DNA from: Antitrichia curtipendula | Lineage: Eukaryota > Streptophyta > Bryopsida > Hypnales > Leucodontaceae | Assembly: GCA_951230915.1 (NCBI GenBank) | Contig: OX579633.1 | Span: 49,800,029 to 49,864,028 of the forward strand | Length of the DNA: 64,000 nucleotides | Reading direction: 5' to 3' | Part shown: piece by piece, positions 46,277 through 60,000 of the stretch | Position numbering within the stretch: the first letter of the stretch is position 1 | Layout of the letters: each line of letters opens with the position of its first letter | Program-made: the position numbers and the translations under genes | Notes under the pieces: model-generated | Told to the model about the DNA's origin: nothing | What the model saw: the letters and a program-made list of their open reading frames with translations, nothing else | Database searches by the model: none

Positions 46277-46533
46277 TCCATCTCACAAAGTGGGATCAAT
46301 AGGATAAAAACACAAATTCTTGGGGTAAAAGTAAAAACTTTGTCCCCTATTTTGTGTCGTGTTTTGGGTACATTCTAGACCTCTCCTACCTAATTTGGGG
46401 TCCTTGATTGCAAATATGAATTCAAAATTTGCAAAAAATTTCATGTGTGAAAAAAAAAAAATCTTGTGTTTTTTCAAGATAAAATTCCTATATTTTCACC
46501 TTGTTGGTCCCACTTCATAAGATGGGGTTATTG
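46277..46533. mobile_element. inverted-repeat element Q, copy 2 (diverged)
   Basis: The left end ATCTCACAAAGTGGGATCAA and the complement of the right end, ATCTTATGAAGTGGGACCAA, form the TIR. The interior matches 11565-11802 in inverted orientation (CCTTGATTGCAAATATGAATTC). No ORF is present. Confidence 0.7.
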
Positions 46534-46843
46534 TGCTGCTTGAGTTAGAGGTTGCCATCAATGTCTTGGAGGACAGTGATGGAATGATTAATGATTGCAA
46601 TACAAACCGTTTCACTTTTTGAGTGTAAATAAACATATGGAATGACTTTTTTTAGGCCTTCATGTTGTAACCATGTTAGGAAATATTGGGATTGCTTTAT
46701 TTTTATTTTTATTTTTTTGAACAAATGGGAGATCCATTGCATTAAAAAAAACCAAAAAACCAATGGCCAAGCCATGACAGTTGGACAATAGATATTATTG
46801 TGGTTGCTTTAGGTCAGCAAGATGACCATTATGGTGATACATT

Positions 46844-47423
46844 CCCGGGAAGATCATTTAGTGTATCTATAACAAACCACATGTGTTCAAGTGATTTTTG
46901 GTCCCCCTATTTATTTTTTAATAAACTATAATTTCAATCTATAATTTTGAGCTTTGTTTAATAATGACTATAGGTTTCTATTGCCAAACATTCCCAACTC
47001 AAACGACATATAAAATGATTTCTAGAATAGATTGAAAAATGAACTGAAATGACATGTTTTCCAACTCAAATATTTATAGAAAATGCATTTAGATGACCAT
47101 TGCATCATTATTCAAGAAAAATGAACTTTCAAAAGAGAGTTGTTTTTAAAAAAAAATTAAATTTTTTATTTTATTTTTCTTATATAATATAGGGGTGTGA
47201 AAATTATTTTCAAATCTACAATGTATTTTTTTATTTCAAAAATTTATAACTAATTATAATTAACAAAAAAAAAATCAATCATTCAAGACATAAACTTTCT
47301 AAGTAATAAAATCTATTCCTATTTTTTTCTTTTTCTTTTATTTAAATTTTAGGATATAATATAGGGGGTCTAAAATCTTAACACATGTAGTTTCTAATGG
47401 ACATTACAAGTGACCTCCCCGGG
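46844..47423 (+). mobile_element. TIR element T, copy 3 (580 bp)
   Basis: The ends CCCGGGAAGATCATTTAG and the complement CCCGGGGAGGTCACTTGT define the TIR. The interior matches the copies at 24269 and 36901 but is more diverged. Confidence 0.8.
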
Positions 47424-48297
47424 ATAAATGGCCAAAATGGACCCAACAGAGTCAAAATAGTAACAAGTTTTTTTTTGAAAAGGGAATACGTGCCCTTAAA
47501 TATTTTTCCAATGGGCATATCCCCTCTCATTTTTCTACAAGTAAACTTATCAATTAGAATTTCTAGCCTAATTCTTTGATTTTCTACTTTCTACTTTAGT
47601 TCTAAGCATATAATTTCTGAAGAAAGATTCCAAATCACAAACAAATTACATCATTGACTTCAAAAAGCCACTTTTAATCTTGAACTCTATTATATCCCTT
47701 TTCCTTACAAAAAAAGTTATTGAAATCTAGTACCAACTTAAAACTGAAAAATGATAAAAATCAAAATTTTGGAGTTTACCTTTTCTGAAGATAGTAACTA
47801 GCCTAGGCTCTTTAGCAGGTACAAGGGGATAAAAAAAGACCACATTTTGACCACATTTTTATTTGTATGCCCTAAAACGCAAGTCAATTTCACGAACTTC
47901 TTTCAATTTTGCCGATTTTGAAGAATTTTGTTTATTCGAATATTTCTATATGTTGAAATGTCATAAAACTTGCAGGAGCATGTTAATAGCATAAAAAAAT
48001 TATATTGATTTTTAGTGAAATTTCATCACACCCTGAATAATTTCTAGGAATTTTTCATCGTAAATTTGGATGGTTGACCGTCCGAAAAAGAATCTTGTAC
48101 AAGTCAAAAAAAATTTGGAACTTTTTATAGAACCTCTCATGTAATTCTACAAAAGATGCATAAGACAAAATAATTACTTTGTACATTTGAAGAGGGGAAA
48201 TCAATCCCACTATCTCCGTTAATTATTGGCAAACATGAAATCTTTCACACGGAAGGAAATTTTTGCCATTGAACTCCTAGAGTGATTTTAACCCCTA
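47424..48297. other. AT-rich spacer
   Basis: No gene or repeat boundary was recognised. Confidence 0.4.
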
Positions 48298-49195
48298 AAG
48301 GACCAGCATGCGGTTTTTGGCAGTATAAAAAATTTGGGCAGGTACTCGTGACTAGAGATTTTCATATTTTTGGCTGAAATTTTAATAGAAGGTGGGCACG
48401 AGGAGTACCTTTCATATGCACTAAATTTCATGACATTTGGAAATAGGAGTAAAAAATTATGTCCAAATATGTTATTTTTTTCCGTAACTGGGCAGTCCGG
48501 GCAGATCTGAAAAAATCACTTTTTTCAAAAATAAAAATTTGAAATTGGTTTTCTAGAGTTATATATACGTGAAAACCTTTGAATCATTCCATTTCGACCA
48601 ATGAATCAAAAGTTATGAGGATTTTTAGTTTGCGAGCAATTATAGATTCTCTACTCTTAAATAAACTTTGAAGTTGTTTATTTAACTCAATTTTTAATAT
48701 TTTTAATTTTTTTTTTCATAGGATGTAGGTTGTTTATTACAACATTACAACCATTGGGATTTACATTTTTCAATTCCATAATTAAATTCTTAACAATTTA
48801 GTATTTTGGATCATTCTCTACTTCTTTCTACTTACTATTTTTTTTGTATATGTTGTACAATATCAAATGATTTGAAATTTTTTAAGCATGTAGAGAACTT
48901 GTTTAGGAAAAAGAATTCAAAGATGCACCACCATTTTGGACATTTTTTCATACAAATGTGACCTTGTGAAGTGCAGCTGCCTGTTTTTCGCAGGGACAAA
49001 ATTTGTTTTTTTGCCAATTCAAATGCTAATATCTTCCAATCCGCATGGTGGAAAATTCTGAAATTTTTTCAACATCTTCTGAAACTAGTTTACTATATGA
49101 TCCTACAGTTTTTTTTCAAAAATTTGGTACTTGTACTAAAAATGGCAGTTTTGGAGTATTTTTGGTGAAAACATAGTCATAGAACTTTAGGTTAA
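48298..49195 (+). mobile_element. TTAA-CCCCTAAA element, copy 4 (898 bp)
   Basis: It begins TTAACCCCTAAAGGACC and ends ACTTTAGGTTAA. The left TIR (CCCCTAAAGGACC) equals the complement of the right end of copy 1. The interior follows copy 1 throughout. No ORF is present. Confidence 0.78.
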
Positions 49196-49360
49196 CCTTA
49201 GAACAATGTACTCCGCCCATTGATGTCTTCTACTAGTCCATTTAGAGTTTGTCACACATGTAAGTTAATAGTTGGAGGTTATACTATTTCATGAAATTGA
49301 ATGAAAAAATGAAACCTCTCTTTGAGAATTGATTTAGGGTTCTCACATGGATTTCTTTGA

Positions 49361-49638
49361 ACTAATTTAGCCATAATGTATCACATGCATGGTAGGTTTA
49401 GACTTCATATATACAATTTATACAATTTTCGGGTTTCTACCCTTTTCACATGTCAGATATAGACTTACTTTCTCGCTTACTTTGGGTAAAATATTCTATT
49501 TAGGACCAAATATTATATTGGCATGTGACATACCTATTTAGATTTTGCTCTCTTTTGGGGGCTTTTTGTATATAAAATTTAATTTAAATTTATTAAAAAA
49601 AAAATCATGGATCCCAAGTGACAAATTGGGAGCTCACA
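49361..49638 (+). mobile_element. LTR-like fragment, second copy
   Basis: This is homologous to 4985-5292 and ends in the same CCCAAGTGACAAATTGGGAG followed by CTCACA, after which similarity stops. It is a truncated element with no coding region. Confidence 0.5.
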
Positions 49639-50703
49639 ACATCCAAGCATTGCTAAGAATTGAATGTGTTACTGAAGACAAAGACAGATCAAAGCCATAC
49701 CATACAACTGTAAGCTACCTGGAGATTGTTTGTTTGGATAGAACATCCAAAAAGAAGCAAATCAAGTGGGGTGGGTGAAGCTTGAAGAAATGAATCAAAC
49801 TCGTTAAGTTTTGATCTACATACTCAATTGAAAGATCATGGGCTGAGACTTGTAAGCCTAGTAGTTAAGAGAATAAGTTGATTCCCTTAAACGTGCTTGG
49901 ACTTTGATAAAAGTTAAGAAGAAAGGTTGAAATTAAGAATATCTAGTTGACATTTTAGATATTTTAAAGACTTAATTATATTTAAAAAAAGTTAAACAAG
50001 CTTTGTCTTCAATGTTTACTTGATTCTTTAGACAATTTGCTAGCAATTAGAGAGTTAGAATTTAATAGAGTTGATTTCAAAATACCTCAAAAAAAAAGAA
50101 AAAAGTAAAAATAAAAAAAGTAGAAAGGGAATAGGGTTGCGGAAGAAGGAAGGAGTTTGAAACTCTTTTATTTTATTAATCCATAAGCACTCAAGTGACC
50201 ATTTTATGATTGTTGTTTGACTTCATGCAACATTTTTGGGCAAAAAAAACTTTCTTTCTCTTTGAACAAACTAGATTGGTTTGCCTTTCACTTTTTGTAT
50301 TAAAACTAAGATCGCAACGATCAAACAAAAATTACAAAAAAAATAGCACAAAGTAATTCAAATTTATTTAGTATTGGGAAATTTGTTATTAGGAGAAAGT
50401 GTCATTGTTTTCATTATTGCATCTTATGCATTTTTTTGCTAATTAATAGAAATAAGAGTCTTGACCAATTAGAACAAAATTCAAATGCTAAAGATAGAAA
50501 TTACATTTTGATGAATTTTTGAAGTTATATCTTCAAAATTCATTTGAAGAGAATCTAAAAACAATTCTATAGTTTCACCTATGCAGATACTTTTGACTTT
50601 TTGTGCTTTATATTATATTTGCTGATGCAAACTTCAAAAAAATTTAGAACTTATAATTTACAGCACATTTGTATTTTGTCCAAACTTCTTGGGCTTTTAG
50701 GGA
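49639..50703. other. AT-rich spacer
   Basis: No gene was recognised. Confidence 0.4.
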
Positions 50704-51583
50704 TTAACCCCTTAAGTTCCTTGACTATGTTTTTACCAAAATCGCTCCAGAACTGCCATTTCTAGTACAAATATAAATTTTTGAATTTTTTTGACACATA
50801 TAACCGTGGGATCTTGTAGTATGCTGATTTGAGAACATGTGGTAAAAATTTCAGAAATTTCCACCATGTGGATTGTTAGATATAAGCATTCAAATTCACT
50901 GAAATCATTTTTTTGGCCCTGCGAAAAACAAGGCAGCTGCACTTCACAAGCTCACTTTTCTATGAAAAAATGTACAAAATGGTGGTGCTTCTTTTGATTC
51001 TTTTTCCTAGACAAGTTAGCTACATGCTTAAAAAATTTCACATCATTTGGAATTTCACAACATAAAGGAAAAAAATAGTAAGTAGAAAGAAATAGAGAAT
51101 GGCTCAAAATACAAAATTGTTAAGAATTTGGCTATGGAATTGAAAAATGTCATTCCCAATGATTGAAATTTTGTAATAAACAATCTACATCCTATAATTT
51201 TATTTTTTTCAAAAAATATGAAAATTGACTAAGATAAAGGACTTCAAACTTTATTTTAGAGTAGAAAATCCATAACTACCTGCAAACTAAAATTCTTCAT
51301 AACTTTTTGACTCATTGGTCAAAATGGAATGATTCAAAGCTTTCCACATATATATAACTCTAGAAAACCAATTTCAAATTTTTGTTTCTGTCCGATAAAG
51401 TGATTTTTTCTGATCTGCTTGGACTGCTTGGACAAAGGAAAAAGTAACGTATTAAACCATAACTTTTGTCTCTTATTTCCAAATGTCATGAAATTTAGTG
51501 TATAATTGAAAGATTTTCCTGGTATCCAACTTCTATTAAAATTTCAGCCAAAAATATAAAAATATCCAATCACAGGTGGATAC
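50704..51583 (-). mobile_element. TTAA-CCCCTAAA element, copy 5, inverted and truncated
   Basis: It starts TTAACCCCTTAAGTTCCTTG and runs as the complement of copy 4 (CCAGAACTGCCATTTCTAGT, ATTTCAGCCAAAAATAT) up to CACAGGTGGATA. The distal terminus is missing. Confidence 0.75.
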
Positions 51584-53702
51584 TATGACAAGATTATTAT
51601 CATGATCCACGAGGATGGGACTTTTGCGTCAACAGAATTTGATGTATGTGTTTGAATTTCTTTTTCTCCAAAAACATTAAATTAAAAATAGAAGCATCAA
51701 TGCAAAATTTAGAACGTCAAGTTAATCCATTAAGATGTTATTGAAACCAAAAATTTGAGTTAAAATATGTTATTTAATTTTCTTAGCTTTCCAAAAACAT
51801 ATTAAATTTCAAAAATAGATAAAAATTAAAGGAGTTGTGCTTGGATGAAAATTAGTAGTAAGAATGGATGAAAAATTAGAAGAGTCATCCAAAAAAATAT
51901 AAAAAGGAATTTTAAAATTTAGAATAGAATCAATAGTCAAAATCCAAAATTAAAAATTAATTTGAAAATTTGAATAAAGAGGAATTAGTGGATGAAGTTT
52001 GAAGCACCAATTAGTGATCAAACTTCATTTGTGCATAACTTTCTCTAAAAAAGACAAAAGCCTAAGAGTTTTATCTTTTTATAAATTCAATTTTAGTTCC
52101 TTCAAACTAAAAATATTTTAATTCTAAAATTAGTAATTAAAATCATAGGTCTAAAGTAGTAAATAACAAATAAAAATTAAACTAAATCTTTTGAAATCTA
52201 TCAACAAAGAAGATAAAAGTGGAATCATTTTGAAAATATTCTAAAATTTCAAAAATACTACAAACTTAGAAAATAGATCAATATTGAAGAAGATAGCTTA
52301 GGATGAAGTTTTGACTTAGTTTAGAGCAAATTTGGGTGAAAGTCATCAAAATTTGAGTAAATCAAGTAAAATTCAGATGTTATGAAGAAAAATTATCCCT
52401 AAGCTCAACCCCAAAATTCAAAGTTAGCTTGCTTAGCTTGATTGAAAGAAAACAACGGATGAAGTTTTAAAAATTAAATTAGAAGCTAAACTACATCCAC
52501 AGATAACTTATAGAGAGGAAATTCACTTACAACAAGTTTTATTATTCTGAAAAAGGACATAAAAAGCCCTACAAATTAGGCTAGTTAGCATTTGGACTTG
52601 ATTAATCCTTGTTAGTCTCTAATGTTAGCTTACTTTAGTCAAAATCAACCCATAATACTAATTTTTAATTGACTTGCTTAGGTATTACACTTAGATCAAC
52701 TAAGAAGTAGGAAAAATAACATCTATCCATTGCTTAGAAAGCATTATTAGAAAGCGCATTAGACACCCATCTAGGAATACAACTACAAAAACAACAACAA
52801 GAACTCATTTGTGCACACTGTATTCTAAGGGTGCGTATAAAGCACTCATATAAGTATGTTGTGCCAATTTGATTTTGGTTTGGCTTGTAGTAATGCAATT
52901 TGGTTTATGATTTGTGAATCAAAGAAGCCTTCATATTGCACTCTAGTGATTAAATTCCTGACTATGTACTATGGATTTGCAAAACAAATTACAAGTTTAT
53001 AAGTCATTGATTTTATGATTTGCAACTAAATCCAACATAATCATGTAAGTAGGTATCACATTGTAATAACATTTTCTTTTGTTTACCAATGCAGAATTGG
53101 AATTGTGCTAATTTCATAAAATTTGCTTCTAATGGATGGATGCTTGATTTTATGTAATTATGGTAGCTATTGCTTGCATTGCGTTGGAGTTGTAATAAGA
53201 AAATACCAAATTGTGTGTTGTGTTTATGAATTTATGTGTAGTACCATGCTACCTTTTAAAATCACTACCATATTTTTTTAACATCTAGAATGTTTTTGGT
53301 TTAGATTGCAAGGGCACTCAAATTATAGGCGATTGAAATTTGTCTGTAATGAAATCAATACCAACACGCTGTTGAATAGAGAGAGGTTTGCCTCAAAAAA
53401 TCACGAGGATCTTGGCTGCAACTAGGAATGGCTTAGGAACAAAAGAAGTCGTAGTCGTGTAAAATCTTGAATCTCAATCATTGAATCTTCTACATTGTCT
53501 TGAAAGTTGAAACTACTCCTTGTTGGCCTATCTTGAATTGCCTCTAAATAGCTTCAAAGGTTAGGGTAGGTGATATGAAACCCCATGCTTCGAACAAGTA
53601 AAACGGGACAACCAGATCACGAGTTGAATTATCCAAAAGATTGGCTTCTAAACTTCAAACTTTCAGTGACCAAGATGGACGTCACCATGAAAACAAAGAA
53701 AG
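51584..53702. other. A-rich spacer
   Basis: It is very AT-rich (notably 51650-52560), with no ORF, RNA or repeat unit that I can define. Confidence 0.4.
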
Positions 53703-54169
53703 CACTATAAGAAATTGACGTTTTTGGTGTTTTTTTCAAGAAACAGCGCATATTTTTCAAAACAGTTAGCGTCGGGCTCTTAGTGGCAAGGGAAGATTGA
53801 ATTTTGAATGATGTTACCAAAGATGAGGTCTCCTTCTCAGGGTGTGACGTGATGTCATGTTTGACGAATACGTCTATTATGACATCAAAAAGAATATAGG
53901 CACGTTTTTTAAAAACGTGACACATCCTGGGAAATCCATGTCAGCACCTCCGCTTTGTTTTACAGTGGATAAATTCAGGGAATCCACTACGGGTCCTTCA
54001 AAAAGCAAAGCAATTGTATATAAAGGTGAATTAAATAATATTAAAAAATAGTAATATTAGAAGAAAAGCACACCTACCACCGGGAGTTCAGAGAGAAGGA
54101 AATTCTCATTTTATTTTAGGAGGGAAGAACTGAACATTATAAATTCTTCATTAATTAAGAGTCCAGTCC

Positions 54170-55680
54170 TTCAATGAAACTTTAAAAAATCCCACAAAAA
54201 ATAAATATAGCAAAAACTGGAAAAAAGAAGAGCGGGCACAATTTAGAAAAATAAAAAAGACCCAATTCAACTCTTCTAGAAGAAGGATAGAAAACATAGA
54301 CTTCTTCCTATCATGAATTCATAAAAGGTCATATTTGGTTTTAAAATAAACTAAAGGGTGATGATTCAAACTAGAAAAATGGAAACATGTTGAAGAAATG
54401 CCGCGCCCATGAAGCCCACGTCATTAATTACAAATTCACCAAGCAATGAACATTGTTCTTTTCAATTTATGAAATTAAAATGAAGACATCTTCAGTGTTT
54501 TAATGAAATCCTACTGAGTGGAAGAAAATTAACCATTAACTTCTCTTTCAATATTAAATTTCATTTTCTTGCATTTAAAGTGAACTAGAAAGTTCACCAA
54601 AAAATGAAATCATGAAGAAATGTAAAAATTACTTGCAAACCCACTTAGCTAATTTTTTCTTAAAGAAGAAAATTAAGAACCCTATTGACTTTTCCTAGAT
54701 AAAGAAATGAAAAGGATCACACTTCTTCCTATATTGAAGTCAAATTTTTTTGGAAGATTTGAAAGTGAACTAAAAAGTTGTGATTCAAGCTAAAAAAAAT
54801 TAGGAATATGTTAAAAAAGATTGCTAGGCCCATGAAGCACACGTCATTACTTAGGAACTCACCAAGCAATGAACACTTTTCTTTTCTTTGAATTCGTGAA
54901 ATTAAAATGAAGACATCCTATGTGCTAGTATTTATTACATCAAAATCAAAGAAAATTATAAGCGAAGCATATATGAACTTCCCTTTCAATATTCCATTTC
55001 TTTTGGCATTTAAAGTGAAGTAGTGAACTAGAAAGTTAACCAAATAAATAAATAATAATAAAATATAAGAATTTCTTGCAAACCCAGTTACCAAATTTTA
55101 TTCCAAAATAAAAAAATGAAGAACCCCATTGACTTCTTCTAAATAAAAAAGTGAAAAGGATCACACTTCTTCTTATGTTTTAGTCAATAAGTTTATCTAA
55201 GATTGTCAAATGAACTAAAAAGTCATGACTAAAGCCAAAAATAAAAAAGGATATGTTAAAGAAAGGCCGCGCCCATGAAGCACTTTTCATTGATTAGTAA
55301 TTCACCAAGGAATTCACGCATGTCAACAAGTTTTTATTTATGAATGTAAAATGAAGACATTTTGCGCATATTAATTACATCCTATTCCAAAAAAAGAATA
55401 AGCTAAGCATAAATGGATGAATTCAATATTAAATTTTTTTTTGTATTTAAAGTGAACTAGAAAGTTCACCAAAAAATTAAATAAGCAAAAAATGTGAGAA
55501 GTACTTGCGACAGACACTTAACAAATTTGTTTTTCAAAACAATAAAATAAAAAACTCTATTCATTTCTTTTAAATAAAGAAATGAAAAGGATCACACTTC
55601 TTCCTATGTTGTAGTCAAAAAAGTCCTCTTAGATTTTGAAAATAAACTAAGAAGTCATGATTCTAGCTAATCCTCTCTGT
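54170..55680. repeat. three tandem copies of a 423- to 443-bp unit in the CACTA left arm
   Basis: GCGCCCATGAAGC or GGCCCATGAAGC recurs near 54405, 54829 and 55270. Each is followed by TTCACCAAG.AAT, ATGAAGACAT, a TAAAGTGAACTAGAAAGTTC segment and AATGAAAAGGATCACACTTC. Spacing is 423 and then 443 bases. Confidence 0.88.
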
Positions 55681-57064
55681 ATGAATTTGTCTTTTTTTAG
55701 ACTTAAGAATAATTGCACTGACTACTACTCTTGAAAAATACAACGTGCCAATAATGTAAGAGAAGCCACCACAATGACACGTTGTTGGCACATGGATAAA
55801 TGCATGGTTGAGTGGCTCAAAAATGTGACAAACTCTCAATTCCTGCACAAAATCAATTTTCAAATGCCTAAAAGGTACATTCCAAAAATTAAAAACTAAA
55901 ATAAAAGTTCATATTAGAGGCTTGAACTTTATTCTAAATACAAATATGTTGTTGAATATTTTTTAGAGCATTTTATGAAAGTGCAGGAGACTTTTAAAAA
56001 TTCATGGGTGTGATGAATTTGCTGTCAACAAATTTTTTAAGGACTTTTTAAAGATGGTTTTGGTACTTAATATCATTGAAAGGACTATGATTATAGTAGA
56101 TATTTGAGTAAATTTTTATTAAATTATAATCTTGTGGTGTAGATATGTATTGAACACTTGCAAAGGACTTTTTGATGACTTTTCAAACACCAAATTTTAT
56201 AAGGTCTTTTTTTCTTAGCTAATATTTTTTTTTTCAAAAATTATTTTTCTAAAGTTTACTAAAATTTTAAGGTCTAGGGGCGCTCAAAAAGGTAAGTGCT
56301 TTTAGATTTTTTTTAAATTTGTTATTTGTAAAATTCACTTCCAAGCATTTCAGTCTTAAACATTTTATTCACAAAAAAGGACTTTTTGGACTTGGACTTT
56401 TGCCAAAAATGAGCCACTCAACCATGCATTCACCCACACATACTTTCTAAATAAACAAGATTTTGTTCTAAAGAAATATTATAAAGTCATTATAGGGAAG
56501 AACTTCTAATTACTTGTAGAAAGGAAGTGAATCTATTCTATGCAACGCACAAGTACACTACATAGGTCATCCACAATATGAAATGCACGAAATGACAGAA
56601 CTTGTGCCAATCCGGGAAGAAGGAAAAATTCTCATAAAAAGAAAATAGTCTTTCTAGTTCCTGTGAATGACAAAAATATAATCCTCACGTCTTCTTCTAA
56701 CAAAAAGTGATAACAATAATTTGTTTTGACCTCCGATTGTAACTTCCAATTTATAAGCACAATATATCTTCAAAACAACCAATTAGCAGACTTATAGTTT
56801 GAGGTACTACAAGTACCTACTTCCAATTTGTAAATACTAACTGCATATAATGACATGGGACAACACATTCACGCATTTATGTATAGCTAAGGTGCTTCTC
56901 TACAACTGGAGAAGGTTATTGCGTGTATCTTAGACAGTACCACTAACATCATGTAGAACTTGTTTCAATAGAAATGGATGTCGTCTCTGACATGTTTGTG
57001 TCTATCACAATGGACAGACGTTTCGGTAGGTACATTATGACGGTACTACGTATGGACGTCCCAC
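55681..57064. other. AT-rich part of the CACTA element
   Basis: No gene was recognised. GAGTGGCTCAAAAATG at 55810 and its complement-like GAGCCACTCAACCATGC at 56410, each with the nearby phrase ATGCATGGTTGAG or CTCAACCATGCAT, form a long-range inverted repeat spanning about 610 bp. Confidence 0.45.
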
Positions 57065-60000
57065 GTGTACTACTGTAGCCCCTCTCGAAAGCCATTGCGC
57101 AGGAAAGACTTGGCTGTAACCATAACCAACAAACCCGCTAAGCGGAAGCTTCAATTTTTGCACGCAATGGAATCACTTACCGCTATGGATTTCACGCTTG
57201 ATTCGGTTGAGACACCTAGGGTTGTTTATTTTCAGGACAGTAGCCGTAAAGTGCATACAGTGGATGTGGAAGAATCCGATGCGGCAGCGGCTTTGGCAAA
57301 TTTGGTGTCGCAATGCACTCCGCAGCGGACTTCGATGGGACTTCGATGCAGACGGCAACGGCCTCCAAGGCGCATCAAGTAGTTCGTCGCAACTCCCGCT
57401 GACGAAGGCTTTGCAATCTTCCCACTCCAACGCCGCTTGTGCAACCGAGACAGGACGTTGATGTTGCAACCCTCAATCAGGTAATTTCCACCATCCTCTT
57501 CATTCATGTAAGTGTACTGCGCATTATTTTTCCTTGTTCGCCGTCGCAAATTTGGATTTAGGGTTAATGCTCCATGCATGTCAACTACCAACTGCCGTGG
57601 AAGTAGGGATGCCAAGGTTTCAAGTCCGTGGCCATAGGCCCCTAGAACGGGCTAGGAGTAGGTATGGGTATAGGACCTCTTGACTGGGTATTCAATACCC
57701 ACTCCTGTTGTGGCCATTGTCATCATGTTCGTGTTTTTGATGACGCGCCTCCGATGTATTCAAGTTCATGCTTGAAGGAGTGCCTCATGGGTGTTTTTTG
57801 TTTACGAGGAGCGTCTGTATTACAGTCGTAGTTTAGTCGGAGAGCAACCTGCTTTTGCCCTGTCGTTCAGTATTCCAGCCTTGCTTTTGTAGTAAATTGC
57901 CGAAGTTCATGGAAATTGAATTGGCCGTGGACTTGCTTTGTTGGTCGTTATTTCTTTGAGACAGTCCCTGAACCGCGATGTCACTGCATGCTTCTGGTTT
58001 TCTATTAGTTTCTTTACTATTGATTTAGGTTTCTTCTTCAAGAGCTGATGTGTTGTTGCGTCTTGCTTGTAGGAGGGAGAATTCTTTGTGAAGTGGAGAC
58101 CTCCATTGGTGAAGATGCCACGCCTTCAGTAAAACGGGAGGAAGCGCAAGGGCAGGCCGCTACGCAACAGTCTGTCCCCTAAGGACGACGGAGGTGACAA
58201 CCCTATTTGGTGCATGTGAAAAGCGGTTGAGCAGAGGTCAAAGGCTAGGGAAGACTTACATTGTAGAGACATCGCAAGAGGGAAGCGCCCAGCTCGAGCG
58301 TCGCCGCCTATAAAGAAGAAGAAGAAGAAGAAGAAGAAGGTCGTTGAGGTGTCGTCGGAGTCTTCTAAAGAGGAGTCACTGGAGGTAGAAGAGAGGGTGG
58401 AGAGGGTTGAGAAATATCAGTACTGGAGGTATTTCTGGCTCGCGGCATATCTTTCACTGTTTTGTATTGTAGTTTAGGTTTTCATGTCTATGGACGCGTG
58501 TTTTCGGTTGTAATTGCTAGCAAAGTGACGTTTTCTTTGGCACGGATTTGAAAATTTATGTCTCAGTTGATGTCAAAAGTGACGTCACTGCGGATGTCAA
58601 GGCGTTTTTTTTACGTCAATAGTAACAAGTAATGTTGTCATCATCTTATGTTTCCAACTGTGTATACATGCTATGTGCATAAGGGCTGTCAAAATGCTCT
58701 GCTCGAGGATACAGTGGTGGGAGCGGTGAACATGTACATTGATATTGAATGAGAGTGCGCAGGCACAGGCAAGTGCTGACACCACCATGTGTTTTCTTAT
58801 GTTCTGCACTTCTTATATTGTACAGCCAAGGATATACAACAGCTTCTGCCGACTACAATTCAGATTGCAACACCGACGATGCAATTGACGCCTTGCAGCC
58901 TTGTCGGAAAAGGATCACAACTTTTAGTACTACTTTGAAAAAACCAATTGAACTTGACTCGAGCAGTGAACCGTATGGGACGATGAAAGAATCCTTAGAA
59001 AATGATGACTGTGAAGAAATTCGCCAAGGAGCTGGACCCCACGACAGGTTGGGAAGGTCAACCAAAGCGTGATTGAAGGAATTTCTTCATGCGTTTGTAT
59101 ACATGTATAGAATAGTGTAATCTATATTGCAGGTACTGGAGGCTTTTTCTCTATACAGAAATGTAAAGCTGAAGTTGCCATGTACTATACTGATGTGAGT
59201 TCTCTTAGGCCAATGTGTATTGTCCTGGACTCAAAAAGTAGGTAAGGAATGGATGGCGCTATGTCTGACGTTGCTTGTGACAAGAGCGCGTCAATTCTGA
59301 TGTCAAAATCAAGGTCAACCCAAACGTTAGAGTAGATGACCAATCCTTTTATGTTTCACTACTCTGTCAAAGGCAGCCAACTGATTTCATTTTATCATTG
59401 GGTTCATGGAAGTTGTACAAAATTCATTAATTGTTGCATTGCTTTAATATCATGGTTGAATCACTTGCGGAGCTCATTGTTGTTGTGTCACCAGAAGTTG
59501 GCAGATGGCTAGAGACAGTGATAGGGTGAGTGAGAAGTGGTTGTCACCTTACATCACCAAAGTTTTGATCACCGTTCGCTTTAAGCTCAACCAGATCATC
59601 AACGAGGGAGGACAAAGACCTGGCGGCGTCGACCTAGACATTTGAAAGGTCCTTGTTGCCATGCGCAATACTGAAACTGCAAGGAAGAAGTCGGAGCATA
59701 TGCATTCCATTTCAAAAGGCAAAGGGTCGGCAGCTGCACAAATGAAGGCCATAGAGAGGGAGGTCATACCTCGTCTGGTGAGTGACATTACCATAGGACT
59801 TTGTTGGCTTTGAGGTAAACACCAATGCTGGATTTCATGATGCAAATGAACTTTTTCCGCATGCTTTATATTGTGTTTAGACCATGCTGAAGAACCGTCT
59901 ACCTTATGATCCCAAGGTGGTGCAGAAGTGGCAAAAGAATACCAACGCATTCAGGAGGAGAAATGTCGACTGCGACCCGACTTCGGCCGAGACATCGAAG

